DNA of 64,000 nt from Brucepastera parasyntrophica (GCF_022376835.1 NZ_CP084606.1:676501-740500); one strand, 5' to 3'. Positions 1 through 9,306 are shown, counted from the first letter of the stretch. The notes: a model not told the origin generated them from the letters alone. Translations and numbers: made by a program.

Positions 1-1074
1 CACATTTTTTTTACATGATAGTAATTCAATATTTTTACAAAGTACTGATCTAAAAATGAGAAATCTTTTTTTTTCCGAGGCATACCCTGTTATAAGGGTC
101 CCAATGTAATTTATTTTCTCGTTGATATAATTATTGATTATATCAATTCTTGGCTCTAATCCTAATTCAACTCCGGACCTTTTTTTCTCCAATAAGTAAT
201 GTATGTTCAATAATAATTCTTTATTATCAATAAGCTCCAGTAATTTATTAAATTCCATTGGAGGAGCTTCTTTAAATTGATCAATCCATAAACATGCCAA
301 TATTGGCCGCAAAACATAGAAATATTTCTTTATTTTTACATTTTCACCTTGAAGGAATTCCCTGTTATTTCTTCTTGCCATATGCAGATAATGATAAATA
401 GATGAAATGCTTGAGAAATACAATTGAGATATTTCTTTCATTACTTCATAAAAATATTCTTCTTGATGATAGACTATAGGCGATCGCAGCCATTCGAATA
501 AAACAGGATTTGACTTATTTAATAAAAATAATGCTTTTTGAAGATCCCACCCGGAATAATCATATTCATCTGTAATGGGATATTCTATTACATCACGTTT
601 AGGAAAAATAGATACATACCAATCCTTTTTGTGACAATATATAAACCTGATATCATAATCACTATCGGCTGATTCAAATCCCCATGCTCTTGATCCTGAT
701 TCTATCGCATATAGGACTTTTACATTATGTTCTTTTTCGATATCCAATAATTTGTCTTTGACTTGCAGGATTACTTCGTTATTCATATACTCTGATCGTT
801 TTTTTATGTTTTCTTTTTCCAGTATCGCGATATCCAAATCTTTATAAAATGGAATGCGCCCAACAACAAACTGCATCTCTGAGTCATTTTCCTTAAGCGA
901 ACCGAAATTTATTTTAATTTCGCTATATATGTATAATGCAAAGTTTCTTAATTTAGTGTTTTCCTCAATACTGTTTCTACTTTTCCACCGATAATTTGAC
1001 ACATTATATCCGATGAGTGTTCCGGAAAAAAGCAGCAGAAAAGAAAGTATTATGGGAATTATCTTTTTTGGCAT
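1..1074 (-). CDS. YcgL-type nucleotidyltransferase with N-terminal membrane anchor, 3' end outside window
   Basis: The frame is open from an ATG at 1074 to the left edge (358 codons, no stop seen), so the C-terminus lies outside the window. From about residue 97 it reads as the polymerase-beta-type nucleotidyltransferase family of B. subtilis YcgL (Pfam family of RNA-repair-associated nucleotidyltransferases): the motif ESGSRAWGFESADSDYD carries the GS and DxD metal-binding pattern. The first 96 residues are different: MPKKIIPIILSFLLLFSG is a signal peptide or membrane anchor followed by a short soluble stretch. An internal ATG at 786, where such proteins normally begin, has no clear ribosome site, whereas 1074 has GGCAGGAGG six bases upstream. 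The DNA is visibly AT-rich compared with the rest, suggesting transfer. The substrate is unknown. Confidence 0.75.
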   Translation of the reverse strand, partial: MPKKIIPIILSFLLLFSGTLIGYNVSNYRWKSRNSIEENTKLRNFALYIYSEIKINFGSLKENDSEMQFVVGRIPFYKDLDIAILEKENIKKRSEYMNNEVILQVKDKLLDIEKEHNVKVLYAIESGSRAWGFESADSDYDIRFIYCHKKDWYVSIFPKRDVIEYPITDEYDYSGWDLQKALFLLNKSNPVLFEWLRSPIVYHQEEYFYEVMKEISQLYFSSISSIYHYLHMARRNNREFLQGENVKIKKYFYVLRPILACLWIDQFKEAPPMEFNKLLELIDNKELLLNIHYLLEKKRSGVELGLEPRIDIINNYINEKINYIGTLITGYASEKKRFLIFRSVLCKNIELLSCKKNV

Positions 1075-1255
1075 ATAGTCCTCCTGCCAACATAATAAAG
1101 CCGGAAAGAAATGAACCCTAACCTCACGGGCGTACCCGGTATTTTTTCGGTGAGCGGCAACAAACATCTGAAGATATACACTGCCGGCGAAGTTGCCCGA
1201 TTGCACAGCAGCATTCTATGACTTATGAAACGTATGCTTGTTTTCCCTGTGAATG

Positions 1256-1849
1256 CTAAAACCCCAATTCCTGGTCGATAAAGATCACTTCGCACTTCAT
1301 ACCTTTCGGCACACGGTCTATAGTAATCATTATACGGCAAATTCTGTCAGGACTATTGCAATCATAGCACCGGTCAGCCTTTTTGGCACAAGGAGTTTTC
1401 GCATTTACCCGTTTCGCATTTTGCGGGGCAGCTACATTTCTGCAGCGATATATTGCATCAGTCATATTTTCCGTGATCTTATTTTTCCCAACTACATAAT
1501 AGCATATTCCCGGGCCGAAAGCGGTCATTGCCACACGGTTTCCCGTAGCATCTATATTAACGATTTCCCCTGATTTTGTTACAGCGTTTGCGCTGGTTAT
1601 ATAGATGTTCGCGCAATTAGCCAAACGCCGCACATCACGGGAAGGTACTTTGTTGTGCCACACTACGGCATTATTATGCAGCAGGGCTTCAAAAAGGCCT
1701 ATTTCCCTTAGCGTTTCACTTCCACCAAATCCGATAGTTTGATGCTGTAACTCATTCTTCAAATAATCTGCAGCTTCTTCCTTTGTAAGGAATACCTGTG
1801 TCGAGAATCCATGCTTTTCAAAATTTTTTCTTATATCAGTATAATCCAT
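1256..1849 (-). CDS. LUD-domain protein (LutC/DUF162-like)
   Basis: A 197-residue protein with the LUD fold seen in lactate-utilisation proteins LutB/LutC. The family pattern is clear: KEEAADYLKNEL, then IGFGGSETLREIGL, the ANIYITSANAVTKSGEIVNID strand-turn region (shown in part) and NRVAMTAFGPG. The C-terminal part has four cysteines (PCAKKADRCYDC and ICR), typical of stand-alone LUD proteins of anaerobes. The partners LutA/LutB are absent nearby, so a lactate role cannot be claimed. It stands alone between the nucleotidyltransferase and a decayed stretch; the start at 1849 has only a weak purine-rich ribosome site. Confidence 0.8.
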   Translation of the reverse strand: MDYTDIRKNFEKHGFSTQVFLTKEEAADYLKNELQHQTIGFGGSETLREIGLFEALLHNNAVVWHNKVPSRDVRRLANCANIYITSANAVTKSGEIVNIDATGNRVAMTAFGPGICYYVVGKNKITENMTDAIYRCRNVAAPQNAKRVNAKTPCAKKADRCYDCNSPDRICRIMITIDRVPKGMKCEVIFIDQELGF

Positions 1850-2107
1850 TCAAACACCGCCGACTGTTATTTTCTCAAATGCTTAGTTCTGATTATCCGC
1901 CAAGGTCATATAAAATTTTATGTATTCAAGTATATATCAGCCGCCGGCGCAAAGTAAAGCCAAATTATTTGCTGCTAATTCCATACAGGCTTTTTCTTAT
2001 TATTATGGAAACGGTTCGGGCGTTGCGACTAACAGCATTTATCTGCCGGGAATCGTTCAGCTCCTAAGCGCCCACTTGACATCCTGCAGGGTCTGCCGGG
2101 CGCCGCC
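1850..2107. other. Intergenic stretch, nothing recognised
   Basis: About 260 bases between the LUD gene and the decayed gene that ends at 2108. Short open frames on the plus strand lack ribosome sites and resemble nothing known. No terminator with a U-run or repeat was seen. Confidence 0.4.
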
Positions 2108-2382
2108 TTACCGGTCCATATGCCGCGCGCGGACTTGAAGAATAAAACAGCTTCTCTGGGACAGTTGGGGATATTTTTCGTGGATATAGTCAGCAAAGCT
2201 TGTCCCGGATTCCCGCAGACTGTCTATTAACCGAAAGTCTTCGGTGAGGGCCAGCAGAAAGCCGATTTTTTCTTCTTCCTCTTCGCTTAACTCACCGGAA
2301 AGAAGCAGTGCGGTTTTCCGCTTTTTCTCTTATCCTCGATAATGTCGTTTATTTTGTCCCAGTCATAAACAGGCGTCGTCAT
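2108..2382 (-). pseudogene. Small unrecognised protein, single-base frameshift
   Basis: Starting at ATG 2382 (AGGGAGA upstream), the frame reads MTTPVYDWDKINDIIEDKRKSGK and then hits a stop. Moving by one base at the TTTT run 2314-2317 restores a clean frame reading TALLLSGELSEEEEEKIGFL and onward to a TAA at 2108, about 91 residues. One missing base in the run explains both halves. The protein is acidic and helical and I do not recognise it. It follows another fragment at 2413-2589 and is probably in the same former operon. Either decay or a sequencing error. Confidence 0.5.
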
Positions 2383-2412
2383 ACGCTTTTCAGTCTCCCT
2401 TTCCATAGGATT

Positions 2413-2589
2413 CTATGAGTCTGATTTATTTTGCCTCAACCGTTCATCCGGGTCAAGCGAATATTCCTGCTGTTCGGCAAGGTTTCACTCAGCTCCGTTT
2501 AGGTTAATGAGCATTCCATCCGCCTGGATGTTGCCAACGCGGGTGCCCATACCGGAGACGGTGATGTAATCTTTGTGAGTTTTCCTCAC
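2413..2589 (-). pseudogene. Fragment with in-frame stop, unrecognised
   Basis: From a GTG at 2589 the frame reads KDYITVSGMGTRVGNIQADG and continues MLINLNGAE to a TGA at 2485-2487, after which the same frame continues NLAEQQEYSLDPDERLRQNK to a TAG at 2413. Both sides look coding, so the TGA appears to be a substitution within a gene rather than a true end. Product unknown. It lies 30 bases upstream of the next decayed gene on the same strand. Confidence 0.35.
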
Positions 2590-2794
2590 TGATGGTATGC
2601 AGCGCCGGACATAACAAACATATTTCCGGAGAGCTATATTTTTTCAGGCAAGACCATTGTGCTATTCCCACTCTCCGGAGAAAAACGTCCTCGGAAAGAC
2701 GTGAGACAAACGGAGCGGATCCGCTTCCGGCGGGCCGCCATCGACAAGGAGCGACACAATCTCACCATCCCTTGCCGGTGAACAATACGTTGTT
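2590..2794. other. Coding-like remnant between decayed genes
   Basis: On the minus strand a frame ending at 2662 reads DGEIVSLLVDGGPPEADPLR and ends FFSGEWE. It has coding-like composition but no start of its own, because its upstream half overlaps the SnoaL-like gene. It looks like the tail of a deleted gene; no family assigned. Confidence 0.3.
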
Positions 2795-3210
2795 TTACGA
2801 ACTTGCCAGCATCGCCGCAAGAGAATCCATATAGTCGCGCCAATATACAATTTTTCGGTCTTTGATTGTGATGATGGAACAGAATCTGTTATCGTACGAT
2901 TTACCCGTGCCGGGTACAATTCCATGAACTTCATATTCCAGCATCACAACACCGCCCCTTCCGCTTTGTAAACCCTGAGATTATCGGCGGAGTGAAGTTC
3001 ATTTGAGTAACCATCAAACCAAATCCTGTATGCATCACGGCCTTCAAATCGATTGGTAAATCCGGGAAAATGATATATAAAATCGAAAACCGCGTCCTCC
3101 GCGACGGCGTCCCAAAAGGACTCGCCGTCCACCGTGTCCTTGAGTCCTTCCATAACAATGTTGAAAAACGGTTCCGTTCCTTTTTTGTAACCGAAATGCT
3201 TACTATCCAT
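2795..3210 (-). CDS. SnoaL-like (NTF2-fold) protein, one-base frameshift
   Basis: ATG 3210 is preceded by GGCAGGAGG. The first 85 residues (SFWDAVAEDAVFDFIYHFPG, FEGRDAYRIWF) match the SnoaL-like/NTF2-fold family of small cone-shaped proteins, and the remainder (LEYEVHGIVPGTGKSYDNRF, IKDRKIVYWRDYMD) continues in another frame to a stop at 2795. The break falls at the CCCC run 2955-2958; one more base joins the halves into a 138-residue protein of normal family length. Members bind small organic molecules; the ligand cannot be inferred. A palindromic site lies over its likely -35 region. Confidence 0.65.
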
Positions 3211-3259
3211 ATTATATGCCTCCTGCCATTTATGTAATAATATTATACTAAACTAATCC

Positions 3260-3275
3260 TGACAGCAGGATGTCA
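3260..3275. promoter_or_regulatory. Palindromic operator TGACA-N6-TGTCA
   Basis: TGACAGCAGGATGTCA lies about 50 bases upstream of the SnoaL-like start. On the minus strand a TATAAT -10 sits just downstream (about 3244), so the site overlaps the place of the -35 box. The same half-sites with the same 6-base gap occur at 3443-3458. Confidence 0.5.
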
Positions 3276-3435
3276 TGTTTATATGCAACTTCTGCTGTGG
3301 CTTAAATCATAACACTCCACTATATGGCAAGGATCGTGACTTCACATATCCCTGACAAGTTCAGGAATACATATCCGTTTCCGCTCCAATGGAATCATTA
3401 TTATGAAAATCTCCTTACTTTTTTATTATTTCGCA

Positions 3436-3463
3436 AAACCATGACATACAGATGTCATGGTTT
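3436..3463. promoter_or_regulatory. Perfect 12-bp inverted repeat, probable operator
   Basis: Arms AAACCATGACAT and ATGTCATGGTTT flank a four-base centre ACAG. The core TGACA-N6-TGTCA repeats that at 3260-3275. A TATGAT -10-like box lies at 3481-3486, so the site would overlap the -35 region of a rightward promoter serving the genes from 3525. Confidence 0.55.
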
Positions 3464-3524
3464 GTATTGTATCCTGTTAATATGATTAATCCAAAAGCGG
3501 ATGTTACATGAAGGAGGGTACTCA

Positions 3525-3698
3525 ATGTTTGAAACAACTTCCGGGAAAAGAGGCCTGTCCGAAAAGTTTGAAAAACTTGTTCAGACAGATTCCTTTTGTT
3601 CAACAAAAATTACACAGGGCAGCAAAACATTATTCTGCTCTGTACAGCAGAGGTTTTCAGTGCTACATTCATATCAGGAAATATATCTGAATGAATAG
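3525..3698 (+). CDS. Small unrecognised protein upstream of winged-helix gene
   Basis: A 57-residue frame beginning MFETTSGKRGLSEKFEKL with an excellent ribosome site (AGGAGGG, 6 bases before ATG 3525). Its TAG stop shares a G with the GTG start of the next gene (TAGTG), an arrangement typical of translational coupling. No family recognised. It follows the palindrome at 3436-3463 and may be a leader gene of that unit. Confidence 0.4.
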   Translation: MFETTSGKRGLSEKFEKLVQTDSFCSTKITQGSKTLFCSVQQRFSVLHSYQEIYLNE

Positions 3699-4755
3699 TG
3701 AAGTCAGCCATACAGCTGTTTCGGGAATACGGCTTTCTCGTCAGGCCCTTACTGATCCGGCAGGAAAAACCCGGTATGATTCCCTATTCCGCCGGCTTTC
3801 CCCGGTACAGCCCGGATACTGGACATACCCCGGAAGCCCTCCCCTGCTTGCACACAGGGCTTCCTTTGATGACACCGCATATAATGACAGCCGCCGCGCG
3901 GACCGCCGGATTATCAAGACAAGACTGATGGGCGGCAATGTTGCCTATATAGATATTCGGGACCTGGAATTATTCGCCTGCGCGTACCGGAATGAAAACT
4001 ACAGACTGACACGAGATGATACTGATATGCTTGAGTTGCTTCGCGGAGAAGGTCCGGTCAATATAAGGTTTATTAAGGAAATAACCGGACGGTTTTCAAA
4101 AAACATTTCGCCTGTCCTTCACAAACTTCAGCGGAACTCTCTTGTTTTCGAAGATCAGGTTGACAGTGACTGGGACCGTTGTTTTTATCTTTTTGAAACC
4201 GAATTTCCTGACATAAATTTACAGCGTTATCCCCGGACAGAGGCCCTTTGCAGGATATTGCCCCAGTTTATTGAAATGAATGTTTTTGCTGATGAAAAAA
4301 GCATCCGGTCATTTTTCTGTTTCAATTTGAAGGATATTAAAACGGCCCTATCGGTTCTGCTCGGAAAAGGCATTATAGCTGAAGCCGTTTGCAATAACAG
4401 GCTGGGGTATATACTTGCATCCGACTTGGTTATTCTGCAGAAAGAACGGGAACAGCAGCCTTCGGTTTTTGTTTTTCACCGGAACGATTTTCTGGTAAAA
4501 TCACAGGAAGCTGAACTCAAGGCGAGGTTCTCAAGCCATGATTGGGACATACTGCAGTATATTCTTATTGACGGAGAATTCAGCGGAGCTGTTGCCGGGA
4601 AATTTAAAAACGGCCCCTTTGTATTGAAAGATATTCTGTTAGACCCGTCCGCAAATATAAAACCCGGCCGGAAAAAAGAAATTATAAATGCCGTATATCA
4701 GGTAAACAATAAAGAACTCAGTCCCCTTCAGCGGTATAACGGGACTGTTCTGTAA
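3698..4755 (+). CDS. Winged-helix protein, possibly AlkZ/YcaQ-related, frameshifted near N-terminus
   Basis: Residues downstream of about 3790 read as an AlkZ-related winged-helix protein: LMGGNVAYIDIRDLELF, a first HTH-like segment around RGEGPVNIRFIKEI followed by VLHKLQRNSLVFED, and near the end QYILIDGEFSGAVAGKF. The family includes DNA glycosylases that unhook interstrand crosslinks, but catalytic residues are not certain here. Two starts compete: ATG 3691 stays in one frame (354 residues), while GTG 3698 gives a better N-terminus (KSAIQLFREYGFLVRPLLIR) that joins the main frame if one base is restored in the AAAAA run 3765-3769. I prefer the second. It is followed by an unrecognised gene on the same strand. 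Confidence 0.5.
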
Positions 4756-4775
4756 ATAAGGACGGAGCATATTCA

Positions 4776-5831
4776 ATGTTCATGGATGATATCAGTTTTG
4801 AAAGAAGAGCCCGCTTTCTGCGGAATAATGTACGTGAGTGGAAGGGAAATATATTTCGAGATAAAAATGGCTCGGAATTGACTGAAGAACTTGCAGGGGG
4901 GCTGCGCGATATAAGAAGACTTGTGACCAGAATTTATGATGACTATGATTTTTATTCTAACGGCAATGATCTGAAGAGTTTCCATAATATTTCTTATACG
5001 GTGCGATTTCTGTACTCGGCTGCGGCCTGTGGTGTATCAGTAGAAAGAGACGGACAGATGGTTCTTTTATGTGACAAAATGGAATTCAAAGGAATATATA
5101 AAAAACAAAATATGCTGCCTTTTGAGGCCCTTCAGAGATACGGCATAACCGTTCGCTATCTTAAAACGGGAAAAGAGGTCCCCTCCTACAAAAACTGTTC
5201 ACAATTTGAAATAAATTTCGGAAATTCGGGTTCGGCTGTACAGGCGCTTATATTGCTGGCAGAAAAATTTTCCTCTGTTGATGAAAAAAAAGAATACGGT
5301 GACGCGATAACCATGTTTGCCAAAGCGGATTATGACCGGCTTGTATCAGGTGAGCCTGCTTTCAGGGAGTGTATTGACCCTCTGCGGGAAGATATTCTGA
5401 ATTCAGCCGCGGGGAAACGGGACCTATACTGTCTGCTTGCGGAAAAACTTTTAAAAACGGCAGACGTGACAAGCTGCTATTATCAGAGATACGCCTGTCC
5501 TTTCTGGAACATTAATTTTATGCAGAACAAAAAGCTTATCTGCAAAACAATGCTCTTTGACGATTATCTTCAGGTTCATGTTCCTTTTTCTTTTGCAAAA
5601 GCGGAAGAACTTGTTCGAAACAAAAACAGGTATCCGTCCGCAATAAAAACAGCCATCGAACATTTTGACTGTATCAGCTGTGGAAAGTGCAGCGCTTCCA
5701 GTCATGATAATATCAGAATTATTGAGGGTGTGAGACTGTGTACAAAAAGAACGGATGCCCGCACCATATATATGGAACTCCGCGCGCCGGACGAGGCGGA
5801 ATGCATTGCGGCCCTTGCAGGAAATTCCTGA
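4776..5831 (+). CDS. Unrecognised 351-residue protein with C-terminal cysteine cluster
   Basis: GGAG eight bases before ATG 4776 supports this start, 20 bases after the winged-helix gene, so they are probably co-transcribed. The protein is mostly soluble and alpha/beta in look, without signal or membrane segments. The only motif is near the C-terminus: FDCISCGKCSASSH, followed by GVRLCTKRTDARTIYMEL, which could bind zinc or an Fe-S cluster. I do not recognise a family and infer no function. The gene converges on the EAL gene. Confidence 0.6.
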   Translation: MFMDDISFERRARFLRNNVREWKGNIFRDKNGSELTEELAGGLRDIRRLVTRIYDDYDFYSNGNDLKSFHNISYTVRFLYSAAACGVSVERDGQMVLLCDKMEFKGIYKKQNMLPFEALQRYGITVRYLKTGKEVPSYKNCSQFEINFGNSGSAVQALILLAEKFSSVDEKKEYGDAITMFAKADYDRLVSGEPAFRECIDPLREDILNSAAGKRDLYCLLAEKLLKTADVTSCYYQRYACPFWNINFMQNKKLICKTMLFDDYLQVHVPFSFAKAEELVRNKNRYPSAIKTAIEHFDCISCGKCSASSHDNIRIIEGVRLCTKRTDARTIYMELRAPDEAECIAALAGNS

Positions 5832-5865
5832 TCCCGGTTTTTATTATAATGCGGTTATAAAAAAG

Positions 5866-5958
5866 ACATAGATTCTAATGATCCCTTCTGAAGAGCGTAT
5901 ATACAGGATGGGGTAAGTTACTGTACCGCTCCTTTTAGGCGATCATTAAAATCTATGT
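5866..5958 (-). terminator. Long hairpin between convergent genes
   Basis: Arms ACATAGATTCTAATGATC (5866-5883) and GATCATTAAAATCTATGT (5941-5958) pair with one mismatch; weaker pairing continues inward (GAAGAGCG with CGCTCCTTTT). On the minus strand the left arm is followed by TCTTTTTT, so it probably terminates the EAL gene. The roughly 93-base fold is longer than a simple terminator. Confidence 0.55.
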
Positions 5959-5970
5959 TAAAAAACATTA

Positions 5971-8900
5971 TTACATCTTGCTGTACTTTATTGCATCAGC
6001 AACTTTTTCATAATTCTCGCTACTTTCTGTAATATCATACGAATATTCAATATGAACCATCTTTTTTCCTTCCCATAGAATAACACTTTCATATATTATA
6101 AACTTTCTTTTGTGATAATCATTAAAATGTTCATAGCATATTACTCCGCCGTCATTCCGCTCGAGCAATTCCGGTATTCTGCAATTCGGACAGCGTTTTG
6201 AACGGCCCTGCAGGACGTCATAACACTTCCGCCCCAGCATCTCGTTTCCAATACCGTACCGGCTTTTGACTGTATCATTGACCCAGATAATTTCATCCGT
6301 TTCAACATCAGAAATAAAGGCGTTGAGGGCACAGGTATTAAGAACATTCAATAAACCAATTGTTTTAAACTTTACAATTGTTTTGAGCATTGAACTGATA
6401 AGCATATTTCTTGCCATCAGCGTCAGATTCCAGAACATAACTAATTCTTCCGGCTGCCAGTTCCGGTAATCAGTATGGATAAAGCCGGCGAACCCAATGA
6501 GTTCATTATTGTCCCACATTGGTACGATTACGACAGAACGGGCATCAGCCATCTCAAATACTGAGATAAGTTCCGCAGGCAACCCCCTAAGACCGGATGA
6601 AATAATGATACCGTCTTTTTTTATGTCCGGGAGAAGCAATTCCGCCATCAGTTCAAAATTGTCTTTTGTCATGAGGTATTTCCGCGAGCTGACATCGGTA
6701 TTGCACCATTCAAGAGCATTCTTACAGGGCAGCCCTTTCTCCTTAAGAAATATAAAGGTCCTGCTTATGTCAAAATGCGTACCGATATTTTCCAGTACCT
6801 GATATAAGGATATATCCGGCTGCTGTTCACTCATGAGTACTTGAGTACACTGGTGCAGGAGTTTAAAAAGGGAAGTATCAGCAGTAGTGTAATTTCTGCT
6901 TTTAAACCATTTCTCAAGACTGATATATTTTGGGGCATGTGTTTGGAGAATTTCATTTTTTTCCGTAAAATTGTGCTTCTGATTTTCCAAATCATCTGAT
7001 GAAAGCGGACCGCTGAAAAGAAAACCCTGAAGGTAATCGGCGCCGCTTTGCAGGATTACTTCCAGCTGCTCGTTTGTTTCAATACCTTCCGCAATTAATT
7101 TCATTTTGTGCGAATGTGATAATTCAAACATCATGTACAGGAAATACTGCAGATAACTGTCCTTTTCAATTCCCTGTACGAATTTCTGTTCGGTTTTTAG
7201 ATAATGCACCGGAAAGTTTTTCAGGTTTTCAAATGAGGAATAATCCGTTCCGAAATCATCAAGGGCAATAGTGATCCCAAACATTTTAAGTTTATCAATA
7301 ACGGAACGGGAAAAAGCGTTGAATTTAAATTCGAAACCTCTGGTAACTTCAAGATTCAGTTTTTCTCCCGGATAATGATGCCGGTATAAAATTTCAATTA
7401 CCTTGTCGGCAAAAGATTCATCAATAATCTGGGACGGTGATACATTTACGGAAAGGAAAAAATCTTCACTGTTGTCCAGTCCTAATTCCTTGCATTTCCC
7501 CACCGCTTTTTCCAGGACCCATTCGCCGAGTGTGCTTATAAGCCCGAAACGTTCCGCCGCGGGAATAAAAACCTGCGGAGATACAATCCCGGAATCGGGA
7601 CTCTTCCACCGGCACAGGGCCTCAAGAGCGGTCCAGGTTCCGGATGAAAACTCCACAATTGGCTGGTAGTATACATCAAAACCCGACATGTTATTCAGGA
7701 TGGCGTTTTTCAGTTTTACTGCCATAACCTGCTTTTCTTTTTCGCCGCTGTCCATCACTGCGTCATAGGTTATAATCGGCTTTTCATGTCTGGAGACAGC
7801 GAGAGTATCCTCTATTCTTTTTCTGAGATTTACGGTGTCCGTATTCCGGTCAACACAGATAATGCAGACAGCGGCACCGCAAAAACAGGTTAAGGGCTCA
7901 TTTTCCGTAGGTATTATCCAGGGCATGCTGAACTGTTTTTGGATTAATTTTGCGATCAGAGTTACAACGTCGGGTGCCGTTTCCCGGATCAGAAGACAGA
8001 ACATATCTCCGTCAATTCGGTAAAGATCACTTGAAACAATATCCAGATCGGCCAGCCAGGAGGCTATCTGCCGGAGTAACTCATCGCCTGCCGAACACCC
8101 GTATATAGCGTTAAAATGATGGAGTGAAAGAATATCAAAGCAAATAAGATACTGCCTTGAATCACCGGCCATATTGTTTTGCAGGTCGTTTTCCAGTTTC
8201 AGGTAATTCGGTAAATGAAGCAAACTGTCGTAATATGCAAGGCGGGAAAGTTCTTTTTCAAGCTCATGTTCCTTTGAAACATCCAGCTGGGTAATTATGT
8301 ATACTTTTTTCCCGTCAAACCATTCCATTATCTGATGGGAACATCTGAACCATTTATGCAGCCGTTCATTATAATATCTGAACACACGCGATTTTGTATC
8401 TTTGGTCTTTCCGGAAATCAATTCCATACAGGGGCGGAATTTGTCGGGAAAATTGTCCGTAACACTCCGGTATGCATTACCAATAACGGATTCAATGGGA
8501 AGCCCGACCTGCCTTGCAAACGACTCATTTGCTTCAATTATCAGTCCGGTCTTGCAGTCAGTAATATACGTGGCAAAGTCATTCGATGTAATAAATTCCC
8601 ATAATTGCTGTATTGAAATATTCATTTCAAGCAAAGTCATGGTAATTCTCTGAAGAAAATCCAGTATTCTTCTGAACTGTTCCTTTGACATGACCGGCAT
8701 CAGGGAAATCATGGCAGCGGTTTCCGAAGTTTTTCTGACCGGGGCTTCCTCCGGGTTCGGGATCGCGGATTTTAATGTCTCGGCAGTTTTTATCTGACCG
8801 ATCAGCCAGCAGCCCATATATACCCTGTTTACCAAAATAGGGACGGCTCCGAGCATCAGTCCTGTATGGGGACAGGCCGCAAAAGCCTGTTCGCCTGTTT

Positions 8901-9132
8901 CTTTTACTGTACTGCATAACCCGTTTATAACCGCGGAACATATTCCATCAGTACATTCAGATGCCAGAAGAACCTTGCAGATAGCGGGTAAATTGCTCTG
9001 TTCCGTACAAACTTTTCCGGTATGATCAAAAATATTTGCAGAAATTTTGGTTATTTCACTGAATCTGTCCTGAATCCACTGCAAATAATCAGTACTGATA
9101 TAATCAGACAGGAGCTTTTCCTCATTTTCCAT
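5971..9132 (-). CDS. PocR-PAS-GGDEF-EAL-GAF-PAS signalling protein, likely c-di-GMP phosphodiesterase
   Basis: 1053 residues. Order: PocR-type ligand-binding domain (about 6-165, several cysteines), PAS (190-290), GGDEF (300-450), EAL (465-710), GAF (750-905), and a C-terminal PAS-like domain (915-1045) with CPNC. The GGDEF signature is degenerate (RIDGDMF), so cyclase activity is unlikely. The EAL catalytic set is intact: EALCRW near 502, NVSPSQ, LEVT, DDFGTDYSS near 626, YLKTEQ, AEGIET near 681 and LQGFLFSGP near 704. The role is therefore c-di-GMP hydrolysis controlled by a small molecule. No membrane segments, so cytoplasmic. GAGGTGAGG precedes ATG 9132. It is divergent from the LuxR-type regulator. 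Confidence 0.9.
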   Translation of the reverse strand: MENEEKLLSDYISTDYLQWIQDRFSEITKISANIFDHTGKVCTEQSNLPAICKVLLASECTDGICSAVINGLCSTVKETGEQAFAACPHTGLMLGAVPILVNRVYMGCWLIGQIKTAETLKSAIPNPEEAPVRKTSETAAMISLMPVMSKEQFRRILDFLQRITMTLLEMNISIQQLWEFITSNDFATYITDCKTGLIIEANESFARQVGLPIESVIGNAYRSVTDNFPDKFRPCMELISGKTKDTKSRVFRYYNERLHKWFRCSHQIMEWFDGKKVYIITQLDVSKEHELEKELSRLAYYDSLLHLPNYLKLENDLQNNMAGDSRQYLICFDILSLHHFNAIYGCSAGDELLRQIASWLADLDIVSSDLYRIDGDMFCLLIRETAPDVVTLIAKLIQKQFSMPWIIPTENEPLTCFCGAAVCIICVDRNTDTVNLRKRIEDTLAVSRHEKPIITYDAVMDSGEKEKQVMAVKLKNAILNNMSGFDVYYQPIVEFSSGTWTALEALCRWKSPDSGIVSPQVFIPAAERFGLISTLGEWVLEKAVGKCKELGLDNSEDFFLSVNVSPSQIIDESFADKVIEILYRHHYPGEKLNLEVTRGFEFKFNAFSRSVIDKLKMFGITIALDDFGTDYSSFENLKNFPVHYLKTEQKFVQGIEKDSYLQYFLYMMFELSHSHKMKLIAEGIETNEQLEVILQSGADYLQGFLFSGPLSSDDLENQKHNFTEKNEILQTHAPKYISLEKWFKSRNYTTADTSLFKLLHQCTQVLMSEQQPDISLYQVLENIGTHFDISRTFIFLKEKGLPCKNALEWCNTDVSSRKYLMTKDNFELMAELLLPDIKKDGIIISSGLRGLPAELISVFEMADARSVVIVPMWDNNELIGFAGFIHTDYRNWQPEELVMFWNLTLMARNMLISSMLKTIVKFKTIGLLNVLNTCALNAFISDVETDEIIWVNDTVKSRYGIGNEMLGRKCYDVLQGRSKRCPNCRIPELLERNDGGVICYEHFNDYHKRKFIIYESVILWEGKKMVHIEYSYDITESSENYEKVADAIKYSKM

Positions 9133-9306
9133 ACCAACCTCACCTCAGAATAAGAGATAAAACCGGATCAATACTGATAAACCGCCGTGGAGCATACAGA
9201 CGGGATTGTGCGATTTTTTTCGAATATTTCTGCCGTCTGTTCCGAATTTCGTTTAAATAATACTATTGTCAATTTGTACAGACATCTCCCAAAAAGGAGA
9301 TAAAGA

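Noticed and set aside
2413..2589. Selenocysteine or other recoding at the in-frame TGA (2485)
   Set aside because: No SECIS-like hairpin is apparent and the surrounding genes are damaged; a mutation is simpler.
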